The position numbers and the translations under genes are program-made. A DNA stretch of 58,311 nucleotides from a virus, in the IMG/VR virus record IMGVR_UViG_3300045742_000023, positions 1 through 58,311 of that record, one strand, 5' to 3'. The notes under the pieces were generated by a model that was given only the letters and a program-made list of their open reading frames with translations, was not told the origin of the DNA and did no database searches. Positions 25,310 through 31,397 of this stretch are shown piece after piece. How positions within the stretch are numbered: the stretch's first letter is position 1; each line of letters begins with the position of its first letter.

Positions 25310-25520
25310 ACACTTCTCCGTTTGGTGGCAACAGCCACGTTAATTCCTCATGCCTAGCGATGTTGGTGAACATCACAAATAACAGGGCCAGTATTACAAC
25401 TAAGGTACTTGCGTCTTTGTATTGCCTGTCAGCAACAGAGATACCTATTGCACATGAGCATACGAGTATGCCAATAACAATACAGTCTGCAAACCAATTA
25501 CCTGAGAATGATTCAATCAT
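25287..25520 (-). CDS. 77-residue two-span membrane protein
   Basis: GGGAGGAACCGAA precedes the ATG. Two hydrophobic spans are visible: CIVIGILVCSCAIGISV (about 13-29) and STLVVILALLFVMFTNI (about 38-54). Charged loops lie between and after. Unrecognised early membrane protein; a superinfection-exclusion or envelope role is possible but unsupported. Confidence 0.7.
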   Translation of the reverse strand: MIESFSGNWFADCIVIGILVCSCAIGISVADRQYKDASTLVVILALLFVMFTNIARHEELTWLLPPNGEVYGLQASN

Positions 25521-25554
25521 TTCGGTTCCTCCCTTCTTTGGTTGGGTTAAGTAA

Positions 25555-25575
25555 ATGCGTTAACAGTTAACGCAA
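25555..25575. promoter_or_regulatory. Early-arm palindrome, copy 4
   Basis: A perfect 17-bp core GCGTTAACAGTTAACGC in the gap between the 213-residue gene and the two-span membrane gene, 35 bases before the latter's start. Confidence 0.75.
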
Positions 25576-25583
25576 AGGGTGAC

Positions 25584-26225
25584 TTAGAGATGCTCATCAG
25601 GCGGACAGATCAAGTCTGCTATCTGAGTTAGAGTTAGCTTGTATTGGTCATTGCATTCAGATGCTTGGATGCGTCTGATATGCCGTGCCTTGGTCTTAAG
25701 CAAAGCAATCACAGGATCACATGCATCTACTGCCTTTACAAAAGGCCCGTTCATAGGGTGAAATTTAGTACGGTCTGCTTCCCTGCCACCGAACGCAACA
25801 TGACCGTGCATCAAGCAGCACATTGGAGTATCAGCAGAGAACCTGCTACGAGATAGCATCCCCTCTTTTACAAAGGCTTCAAAGTTAGAGTTGATAGGCT
25901 CCACCATCCTGTCTCTACATTGTTGCGACTCTGGTGCCCGTAATCTGTTAGCCCAAATCCTACGGGTTTTGTAGGGGACGTTACTTAAAAAGTCGGGGTT
26001 AGGTACTATCACTCTGCCTACATCGCCTATTGATATCTTGAATTTTCCTCTGTATTTCATCTGTCTTCTCCTGTCTTCTCCTTTTTCCATGATGTCAATG
26101 AGTGCAGTAACTTGCTCATCAGTCAGTCGCTTGTGGATATGCCGTGCCTTATCGTCTGTGTATATAATGGCTTCCGCATGTTCCGGGCCACGTGCTATTA
26201 CGTATAAAGGTATTAGTGGGTTCAT
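25584..26225 (-). CDS. Hypothetical early protein
   Basis: A 213-residue basic soluble protein with several Cys and His residues (DTPMCCLMHGHVAFGG, about 132-147), which could bind metal. GGGAGATTACC precedes the ATG, which lies in an ATGA overlap with a 27-residue ORF. Unrecognised family. Confidence 0.65.
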   Translation of the reverse strand: MNPLIPLYVIARGPEHAEAIIYTDDKARHIHKRLTDEQVTALIDIMEKGEDRRRQMKYRGKFKISIGDVGRVIVPNPDFLSNVPYKTRRIWANRLRAPESQQCRDRMVEPINSNFEAFVKEGMLSRSRFSADTPMCCLMHGHVAFGGREADRTKFHPMNGPFVKAVDACDPVIALLKTKARHIRRIQASECNDQYKLTLTQIADLICPPDEHL

Positions 26226-26305
26226 GGTAATCTCCCTTTGATGATGAATCCGATGCCGATTAGAGTCAGCACTATGATTGAGAAAATGATGAATGATGTG
26301 CTCAT
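26222..26305 (-). CDS. 27-residue membrane micropeptide
   Basis: The ORF from ATG 26305 encodes about 20 hydrophobic residues (SFIIFSIIVLTLIGIGFII) followed by KGRLP, a classic single-span micropeptide with a basic end. GGAG lies about 10 bases before the ATG, and its stop overlaps the next gene's start (ATGA). Confidence 0.6.
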   Translation of the reverse strand: MSTSFIIFSIIVLTLIGIGFIIKGRLP

Positions 26306-26323
26306 GATGTCTCTACTCCAAAA

Positions 26324-26344
26324 TTGCATTAACTATTAATGCAT
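26324..26344. promoter_or_regulatory. Early-arm palindrome, variant copy 5
   Basis: A degenerate copy, GCATTAACTATTAATGC, with the same length and symmetry but both GTTAAC halves altered. It lies 19 bases before the micropeptide start at 26305. The paired changes (GCG to GCA and CGC to TGC) keep the symmetry, which suggests selection for a palindrome. Confidence 0.6.
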
Positions 26345-26412
26345 TAGCGTGGTATTCTAGAATACGGGCTAGCCTAGCCTCCTGTAGTGCATTCATTGAG
26401 GTTTCGCCGAGA

Positions 26413-26433
26413 TTGCGTTAACAGTTAACGCAA
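26413..26433. promoter_or_regulatory. Early-arm palindrome, copy 6
   Basis: A perfect 21-bp symmetric copy with core GCGTTAACAGTTAACGC and TTG/CAA flanks. It lies just downstream of the terminator at 26441-26470 on the minus strand. Confidence 0.75.
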
Positions 26434-26440
26434 TTAGGTG

Positions 26441-26470
26441 GAAAAAAACCGGGCTGAGGGTACAGCCCGG
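26441..26470 (-). terminator. Intrinsic terminator after the first early gene
   Basis: CCGGGCT and AGCCCGG form a 7-bp stem around an 8-base loop. On the minus strand it is followed by a run of seven T (plus strand A at 26442-26448). It lies 28 bases after the stop of the 224-residue gene, so that gene is transcribed largely on its own. Confidence 0.88.
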
Positions 26471-26498
26471 CTATGGTAGAACTACCAGTAGGGAGGTA

Positions 26499-27173
26499 CT
26501 AAGCGGCTTTCTTAGCTTTCAGGATAGCTTTCAGGGCTTTGTCACGTGCTGCCACAATTGCGCTGGCTACCACGTTAGCCTCTTTTGCAGTCAATCCCTG
26601 ATCTTTGCAGATGGCGATAAACTCGGCACCATACTTTTTAGCCATCGGTGCCAGCCATTTTGGGTCCTTCTTAGTAACGGTCTCGCTAGCGTTCACTGGG
26701 GCGCGGTGACGTGCCGCCACGTCCATCTCAAACCACTCGCGGATAGCCTGTGCAACATCACATCCCGTAACAGTCATGATGTGCTTAATCCAGCCTTTCG
26801 CGCCGCAAACGTTAGACTTCTCTACGCCTACGCTAGAACCAAGAATGATAGCGCCATCCTTAGCACTGCGATAACAGCCAACGCGAGATACCAGCAGCTT
26901 GCTACCTTCCCGACCGCCATAATTCCAGCCCTTATCCGACGGGTTGCGGCCCTCACTATCGGGGCGAGGCGTAGCGGCGCGCAACTGCGCGTCATATGTC
27001 TCCGCGAGGATATCTGACACAAAGCCCGTAAGCTTTGAGAATGGGACGCTTTCGTCAATAGCGCATTGCATGGCATAGGACAGGTTGTCACGATGTACTT
27101 GTTGCACATCACTTGCCAGCGATACCAACGAGACCAACTTGTTACCATTCACTTTCAAAGATTGTTTGTTCAT
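26499..27173 (-). CDS. First early protein, unknown
   Basis: A 224-residue protein, the first minus-strand gene after the divergent region, with GGAG seven bases before the ATG, a palindrome copy 19 bases upstream and its own strong terminator. Its C-terminal quarter is Ala/Lys-rich and helical (AIVAARDKALKAILKAKKAA), typical of a nucleic-acid-binding tail. High, immediate expression is likely. It is a candidate regulator or host-takeover factor and a candidate binder of the palindromes, but no DNA-binding fold is identified. Confidence 0.7.
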   Translation of the reverse strand: MNKQSLKVNGNKLVSLVSLASDVQQVHRDNLSYAMQCAIDESVPFSKLTGFVSDILAETYDAQLRAATPRPDSEGRNPSDKGWNYGGREGSKLLVSRVGCYRSAKDGAIILGSSVGVEKSNVCGAKGWIKHIMTVTGCDVAQAIREWFEMDVAARHRAPVNASETVTKKDPKWLAPMAKKYGAEFIAICKDQGLTAKEANVVASAIVAARDKALKAILKAKKAA

Positions 27174-27191
27174 GTTACTACTCCATAGGTT

Positions 27192-27212
27192 ACGCGTTAA
27201 CAGTTAACGCAA
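27192..27212. promoter_or_regulatory. Early-arm palindrome, copy 7
   Basis: A perfect 17-bp core GCGTTAACAGTTAACGC, between the TATAAT at 27255-27250 and the first early gene start at 27173. Confidence 0.75.
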
Positions 27213-27249
27213 TTGGTTAAACGACAGCAGAAGCGCCGCCGTTAGATAT

Positions 27250-27255
27250 ATTATA
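27250..27255 (-). promoter_or_regulatory. Candidate early promoter -10 box
   Basis: The minus strand reads TATAAT with a T-rich stretch just upstream, placing a transcript start near 27240, ahead of the palindrome and the first early gene. No good TTGACA is found at 16-18 bases, so the -35 is weak or replaced by the T-rich upstream element. Confidence 0.5.
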
Positions 27256-27551
27256 AAGAGAAAAAAAGCTGGAGGTAGTTGGGCCATTCAGCACAGCGTT
27301 TCACAGCAAGAAAAGCACCCCCCTGCTTGCTCCCGTGGAGCTACTGAGCGCCATAAATAGGGTACCAAGACCTATGCGGGGCCTATTTCTATCCACTGAG
27401 TATCCTAGATAGCGGGGAACTTCTGCTGATTTTAACTGTAAAGATATGTAAAGATGTGTAAAGAAGGGTATAAAGGGATTGAACTTACAGCTTGCGGTAC
27501 TGTCTAAGTCTCTACTCAATACCTAGAGGCCCCAGATAATGGAGGATACGG
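27256..27551. other. Divergent intergenic region between early and late arms
   Basis: About 300 bases with no convincing gene. The left end holds the minus-strand -10 box; the right end holds the repeat/promoter element at 27437-27509. The middle includes GGAACTT-like sequence at about 27416 and a GGGGCC-rich stretch. A 72-codon minus ORF here has no ribosome site and overlaps the repeats, so I do not accept it. Confidence 0.6.
27437..27509 (+). promoter_or_regulatory. Phage promoter-like element with three 10-bp repeats
   Basis: TGTAAAG starts at 27437, 27447 and 27457, in exact 10-base phase, with a degenerate fourth unit at 27467. GAACTT follows at 27481-27486, then 17 bases, then CTAAGT at 27504-27509, 42 bases before the first rightward gene. 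The same layout occurs at 28657 and, on the other strand, at 15442. Confidence 0.6.
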
Positions 27552-28070
27552 ATGACAGACCTAAGAGCTATACTCAAGGAATTGAAGGAAGAAGAGAAAG
27601 CTCAGCTACAAGAACACTTGGCTAATGTAAAGAAACGTAAAGAAAGTGTCAGATTACGTAAAGAACACAGGGAGAAGTTAGCTAAACGCAGGGAAGAGAA
27701 GGCTGCTGAGAACCAAGAGATAACTGAAGTCCTGCGTAGAGCTAGGACCCAGAAGAGATATCATGAGAAGAATCGCTTCCGTCTCAACCAAGACAGGGCA
27801 CGAAGGGCCAGAAGACCTGAGCAGGTATACAATAGAGCTAAGCGTAGGGCTATAGATAGAGGTCAGACGTGGGAGTTTACGTATGATGAGTGGTATAGGA
27901 TGTGGCAAGAGGCGGAGGATGTTTGTGATCCGTTGACAGGCTTCACTAAGAGTGCTTGGAGCTTGAAGGGAGGTAACTATACCAACAACACACAGATGGT
28001 ACGCACTGACCTAGAAGGTCCGTGGAGCGTAAAGAATTGTAAGATCATGTTAAATGGAGAGATATTATAA
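27552..28070 (+). CDS. Basic coiled-coil protein with degenerate HNH-like C-terminus
   Basis: A 172-residue protein after GGAGGATACGG. Residues 1-95 are extremely rich in Lys, Arg and Glu and predicted helical. The end (DVCDPLTGF about 121-129, then VRTDLEGPWSVKNCKIM) resembles the frame of phage HNH-type proteins but lacks the usual His and Cys set. First gene of the rightward arm, behind the repeat promoter. It may be a DNA-binding regulator or an inactive nuclease-like protein. Confidence 0.6.
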   Translation: MTDLRAILKELKEEEKAQLQEHLANVKKRKESVRLRKEHREKLAKRREEKAAENQEITEVLRRARTQKRYHEKNRFRLNQDRARRARRPEQVYNRAKRRAIDRGQTWEFTYDEWYRMWQEAEDVCDPLTGFTKSAWSLKGGNYTNNTQMVRTDLEGPWSVKNCKIMLNGEIL

Positions 28071-28384
28071 TGGTTTGGGATGAGAAAGAACGTAGTAAGC
28101 AGGAACTCAAAGGATACCTTAAGGCTATCCTGCTGGTGTTCTTTGCGTTTTGGATAGGAGTGGTAGTGTTGTTTGCTACAGCTCCTAGAGCGTGGGGATA
28201 CGGAGAGTTCTGTGACGCGTACTACCAAGGGTTTGAAGACGGGTATTGCTTGAACGAACAGTGGGCGTGCTACCCGCCACTAGGCGGATATTGCGTTGAG
28301 CTAGATTTCAGGAATGTAGACGAAGCTTACCATAAAGGATTGATTGACGGTAAGAAGAAGTGGGAGAGTATCTATGCAGGGTAA
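28070..28384 (+). CDS. Hypothetical membrane-anchored or exported protein
   Basis: A 104-residue protein whose ATG overlaps the previous stop by one base (TAATG). One hydrophobic segment (AILLVFFAFWIGVVVLFAT, about 19-37) follows a charged start, then a Cys/Tyr-rich region (CDAYYQGFEDGYC). It could be a signal anchor with a periplasmic disulfide domain. Unrecognised. Confidence 0.7.
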   Translation: MVWDEKERSKQELKGYLKAILLVFFAFWIGVVVLFATAPRAWGYGEFCDAYYQGFEDGYCLNEQWACYPPLGGYCVELDFRNVDEAYHKGLIDGKKKWESIYAG

Positions 28385-28661
28385 AGTGGAGTTCTCAGGA
28401 CTGTGTACCGAGTGTGGTACTAAGTACGGTAAGGGCTTGGACTGGAGTCCAGTATCTACTTACCATACAGGTAGGTGCTTCTGTTGCGGGGAAGTACGTG
28501 CAGTGACGGAGGAAAGAGATTATGGATACCCAGAGTACACGTATCATCCTGATTTCGTAAAAGAAATTAACGAGAGGTTGGAGAACGTACAGAGTATACC
28601 AAACATAAGGTACCGTCTTAACGACACTAGAAAAGGTAAGAGATTGCGTAAGGAAGTGTAA
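28374..28661 (+). CDS. Small zinc-binding hypothetical protein
   Basis: A 95-residue protein from ATG 28374, preferred to an upstream in-frame start because GGGAGAGTATCT precedes it. CTECG (about 11-15) and CFCCGE (about 35-40) form a probable zinc ribbon. Its stop codon is part of the first TGTAAAG repeat at 28657. Function unknown. Confidence 0.65.
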   Translation: MQGKVEFSGLCTECGTKYGKGLDWSPVSTYHTGRCFCCGEVRAVTEERDYGYPEYTYHPDFVKEINERLENVQSIPNIRYRLNDTRKGKRLRKEV

Positions 28662-28707
28662 AGATTTGTAAAAGTCGGGAACTTTCTTCACAACTTGTGT
28701 TCTAAGT
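28657..28707 (+). promoter_or_regulatory. Phage promoter-like element (second plus copy)
   Basis: TGTAAAG at 28657 and TGTAAAAG at 28667, ten bases apart, then GAACTT at 28679-28684, 17 bases, and CTAAGT at 28702-28707. A transcript from here would begin around 28714 and carry a long structured leader to the gene at 28952. Confidence 0.6.
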
Positions 28708-28951
28708 ATTTAACCAATAGCTAAAGCTCGGAGAGAAGATATCCATCTCTCCTTCGCTTTGAACTCTAGACTTCGCTACAAAAGCCCCTCAAGGGCTTTC
28801 TAGCTCAGTAAGAGTTATAGCTATGTATATATAAAAGTTACCTCACAACCTTATGACGGTTCTTGAGGAACCTTTCGTGCGAAGGTTGTTCGGATGTTCG
28901 CTATTACTGGTGTGTATCGTAATAGCTCACTAGCTAGAAGGAGCTAGAAAG
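28708..28951 (+). other. Untranslated leader region
   Basis: About 245 bases with no gene that I can support. It has a hairpin AAAGCCC/GGGCTTT (about 28778-28800) without a strong T-run, an AT stretch TATATATAAAA (about 28826-28836), and the folded element 28845-28889. It reads as a long 5' leader or a small non-coding RNA region. Confidence 0.45.
28845..28889 (+). ncRNA. Folded RNA element in leader
   Basis: An 8-bp outer stem (ACAACCTT 28845-28852 with AAGGTTGT 28882-28889) encloses an inner stem-loop (GGTTC 28858-28862, TTGAG loop, GAACC 28868-28872). It is downstream of a promoter-like element and 60 bases upstream of the next start codon. No family resemblance and not a tRNA. It may stabilise or regulate the transcript. 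Confidence 0.4.
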
Positions 28952-29179
28952 TTGACAGAAGTGAAACGAGAATACAACCTCAAGCTGACTAAAGAGGAAG
29001 GTGACTCCCGTTGGGTCGTCACTATTGACTCGTGGGAACTCTTCGAGATGTTAGTAAAGCTACACGCACCTGATCTTGTGTTTAGTGACTACAATGAGTA
29101 CTTCTTCAATCTGGATGAAACAACTCGTGTAGAGTATGTCAAGACAGATGAAGACAAGAAAAAGAACGCGTACTGTTAA
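28952..29179 (+). CDS. Small acidic hypothetical protein
   Basis: A 75-residue protein with a TTG start; AAGGAG lies 8 bases upstream, which decides it. It is acidic and aromatic in its second half, for example FSDYNEYFFNLDE (about 44-56). Unrecognised. Confidence 0.6.
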   Translation: MTEVKREYNLKLTKEEGDSRWVVTIDSWELFEMLVKLHAPDLVFSDYNEYFFNLDETTRVEYVKTDEDKKKNAYC

Positions 29180-29321
29180 ATTGTCAGTTCGTGTAAACTA
29201 GTGGCAAGAAGAGGCGACCACCGCCCGAACAACTACCTACTTATCGAAAACGCATGTAAGCCCGTACTAATACAGGTAATGGCAAATCTATCTACATACA
29301 TCAAGAGGATACTGTCCAGAT

Positions 29322-29486
29322 ATGATGGGGCATAAGGAACAGATGAAGGGTGGGGATGAGTATGATTCCCTGACTGGATGGAAAGAGTTCCTGTCATTTA
29401 AACCCGGTGCTCGTAAGAAAGTAAAGCGCGGGTTTAATAAGCGCGTAAGACGCGAAGCTAAACAAGAAGTAGCACAATGGGTATGA
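29322..29486 (+). CDS. 54-residue basic hypothetical protein
   Basis: The ORF from ATG 29322 (a second ATG follows at once) encodes 54 residues. A central segment SLTGWKEFLSFKPGARKK is followed by a Lys/Arg-rich helix. The ribosome site is weak (AGAGGA about 13 bases before). Its end carries the AAGGAG of the next gene. Codon-level fit and position make it likely. Function unknown. Confidence 0.55.
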   Translation: MMGHKEQMKGGDEYDSLTGWKEFLSFKPGARKKVKRGFNKRVRREAKQEVAQWV

Positions 29487-29500
29487 AGGAGACCCGTTAA

Positions 29501-29782
29501 ATGGATGAAGTAATTGATGTAGTAGTACCGTTTCTAGCAGAGACGGTAGTAATACCGGAAGTCGAGGCGTACAGTCCTTGGCCCGGTATTTTTCTATTGT
29601 TAGGTCTAGCGCCTATAGCGCTGGCTATGTACGTAGCTATGTTGTATATTCCTTTACGGCTAGCGGGTATCAGGGTAAAAGATGCGCTCCAAGATATTAC
29701 ACTGCCTGAGGCTGTTCTTTTTGGTCTCTACTCTATTGGTTGCGCAAACGTCGTGGACACGATCTTTTCCCGATTCGTATGA
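29501..29782 (+). CDS. Holin-like two-span membrane protein
   Basis: A 93-residue protein after AAGGAGACCCGTTAA. It has an acidic N-terminus, a long span (GIFLLLGLAPIALAMYVAMLYI, about 29-50) and a second weaker one (EAVLFGLYSIGCANVV, about 70-85). The transglycosylase gene starts inside its last 100 bases. Size, topology and position suit a holin. An alternative holin candidate lies at 34798-35055. Confidence 0.6.
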   Translation: MDEVIDVVVPFLAETVVIPEVEAYSPWPGIFLLLGLAPIALAMYVAMLYIPLRLAGIRVKDALQDITLPEAVLFGLYSIGCANVVDTIFSRFV

Positions 29783-30242
29783 TCCGTTAATCAAGGAATC
29801 TGCTTATAGATACCTTAATCCTTGGATAGAGAATGATTGGCTTCTATGGAAAGCCCAGCTATACCAAGAGAGCTTGCTAAATCCGAACGCCGTATCACAC
29901 GCGGGAGCCATAGGCTTAGCGCAGGTAATGCCTGCCACGTACGTAGAGCAAGCCGGGATTATGGGTATCAATGCCCATCCAACCAATCCTAGGGCTAATG
30001 TCCTCGTTGGGGCAGCATACCTAAGACGTATGCTTATCGGATGGTCATCACCCCGACCCAATCCAGAAAGACTGAGATGGGCTTGGGGTGCCTACAACTG
30101 CGGGTTTGGGTGCATGCTCAAGGCGCAAAAGAGAGCTAACGGAACTCTGCAATGGAGTGTAGTCCGAAGGCACGTACCAGCTGAGACAAGAATATACGTA
30201 GATCGCATAGAGTATTGGCGATCTCTAATGCCGAGGAGGTAA
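29682..30242 (+). CDS. Secreted lytic transglycosylase (SLT-type endolysin)
   Basis: A 186-residue protein. Residues 1-24 form a signal or signal-anchor sequence (CLRLFFLVSTLLVAQTS). The SLT fold follows, with catalytic Glu63 in AQLYQESLLNPNA, then SHAGAIGLAQVMP (about 72-84) and WGAYNCGFG (about 139-147). It cleaves peptidoglycan glycan strands in the periplasm. It starts 101 bases inside the holin-like gene in another frame, an unusually deep overlap. Confidence 0.85.
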   Translation: MRSKILHCLRLFFLVSTLLVAQTSWTRSFPDSYDPLIKESAYRYLNPWIENDWLLWKAQLYQESLLNPNAVSHAGAIGLAQVMPATYVEQAGIMGINAHPTNPRANVLVGAAYLRRMLIGWSSPRPNPERLRWAWGAYNCGFGCMLKAQKRANGTLQWSVVRRHVPAETRIYVDRIEYWRSLMPRR

Positions 30243-30243
30243 T

Positions 30244-30399
30244 ATGTCTGCTGATAAAAAACCTACTACCTTTGCAGATATCGCAGAGCAGACTCGTAAA
30301 TATCACGAGAAGGCTTTTCTAGATTTTATCAGTGATCACAGAAATCAGTGGGAACTATTCCAGCGTATGCTGGATACCCCTAAACCATCCAGAGACTGA
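30244..30399 (+). CDS. 51-residue hypothetical protein
   Basis: The ORF from ATG 30244 has a near-perfect AGGAGG four bases upstream, formed by the end of the lysin gene. It encodes 51 residues, mainly a charged helix (FADIAEQTRKYHEKAFLDF, about 10-28). No family recognised. The strong ribosome site makes it a confident gene. Confidence 0.72.
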   Translation: MSADKKPTTFADIAEQTRKYHEKAFLDFISDHRNQWELFQRMLDTPKPSRD

Positions 30400-30428
30400 G
30401 CTATCAACGCTCTTGAGGAAACTCTATC

Positions 30429-31391
30429 ATGCCCCTTAATACCAACATCAAAACAATTAACACGAATCGTCAGATGCCCCTTTCACATAAGCGGACTCTG
30501 CGCGAAGTAGTCACGGCTATTGATTCAGATATCAGCACCGCGGTTGATGCAGTTACACCACTCACAGGCACTGGCCAAGGTAATGGTAATGTCATTGAAA
30601 AGACATTGAAGGGACTTGGAGGTGGAGACTTCACCACGTTTGCCGAGTTCATGGAGTGGTTGTCTACTAACACTTTCGATAATGCAGAAGTAAGGTTGTT
30701 AGTTACAAATGATATGGAGCATCCTTGTGTTCCGGTTGTTGGTGATGATGAAAGTTACTGGAATATCCCTGCTGGCAGAGGAATTTCCAAACTTTACATA
30801 GGATGGGATGGTGACGACAAAGTAACATTTCTCTGCGACATAAATGACTACGATGGGTTATTCAGAATCGGCGCAGGAGCACCACCTGTTTATCTTGAGC
30901 GGCTTCAATTCATGAACGTCAATTCCGGGGATGGAGTTTGCTTCAACGTAGGTGCTGGAGGTTATCTCCGCGCAGAAAGGGTTGAGTGTAGAGACTTCTA
31001 TTCTGCTGTCACAGTACGCAAGGGCGCAGCAGACATTTACAACTGTTACTTCTATTCAAGCTCTGGCGGCTACAGTGGCGCAGGCTATATTGAAGCCTAC
31101 GGCGGCGAGATTCGTATGTGGGGAGGTTCTGCTTCGTATATAGAGGATGAAACCTTAGGCAATGCGTGGGCCATAAGTGCCTACCAAGGAGCGTTAATTA
31201 CAATCACTGACTCTTTCACTATTAAGGATTGTGCCGAGGCTTTCCATTGTGAAAGTGGAGGAAGGATTTTATATACGGACGGAATGGATTTTGATAACAA
31301 CACTGCTGACTACAATATCACACTAAACGAAATCCAGTACGACGGAAGTTATATATCTAATGGCACATCAGCTCTGAGCTTCAAAGCGTAA
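30429..31391 (+). CDS. Beta-helix tail/receptor-binding protein
   Basis: A 320-residue protein. The first 60 residues are a probable virion-attachment segment. From about 150 onward it is Gly- and aromatic-rich with repeated short strands (LERLQFMNVNSG, LRAERVECRDF, DIYNCYFYSSS), as in right-handed beta-helix tailspikes or appendages. No catalytic site is visible. It opens a run of surface-protein genes. Confidence is in the fold class, not in the ligand. Confidence 0.65.
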   Translation: MPLNTNIKTINTNRQMPLSHKRTLREVVTAIDSDISTAVDAVTPLTGTGQGNGNVIEKTLKGLGGGDFTTFAEFMEWLSTNTFDNAEVRLLVTNDMEHPCVPVVGDDESYWNIPAGRGISKLYIGWDGDDKVTFLCDINDYDGLFRIGAGAPPVYLERLQFMNVNSGDGVCFNVGAGGYLRAERVECRDFYSAVTVRKGAADIYNCYFYSSSGGYSGAGYIEAYGGEIRMWGGSASYIEDETLGNAWAISAYQGALITITDSFTIKDCAEAFHCESGGRILYTDGMDFDNNTADYNITLNEIQYDGSYISNGTSALSFKA

Positions 31392-31397
31392 GTATTT

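Larger units (their letters stand above)
26306..26440. other. Non-coding control region with several palindromes
   Basis: Between the terminator of the first early gene and the micropeptide. It holds palindrome copies at 26324-26344 and 26413-26433, and between them a separate perfect 14-bp palindrome GTATTCTAGAATAC (26352-26365) next to a GGCTAGCC-like repeat. A 27-codon ORF (26396-26313) crosses it but has no ribosome site. Likely a promoter/operator region for the genes running left. Confidence 0.45.

Noticed and set aside
26313-26396. 27-codon minus-strand ORF across palindromes
   Set aside because: No ribosome site; its frame is explained by the palindromic control region.
17667-27212. 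Palindromes as a CRISPR array or as classical terminators
   Set aside because: The copies are far apart with unrelated, gene-containing intervals, so not CRISPR. Only one copy is followed by a T-run, so not general terminators.
27301-27519. 72-codon minus-strand ORF in the divergent region
   Set aside because: It overlaps the phased repeats and promoter-like element, has no ribosome site and no recognisable sequence.
29279-29335. 18-codon plus-strand ORF before the 54-residue gene
   Set aside because: Too short and without a ribosome site to support; could be a leader peptide but nothing shows it.
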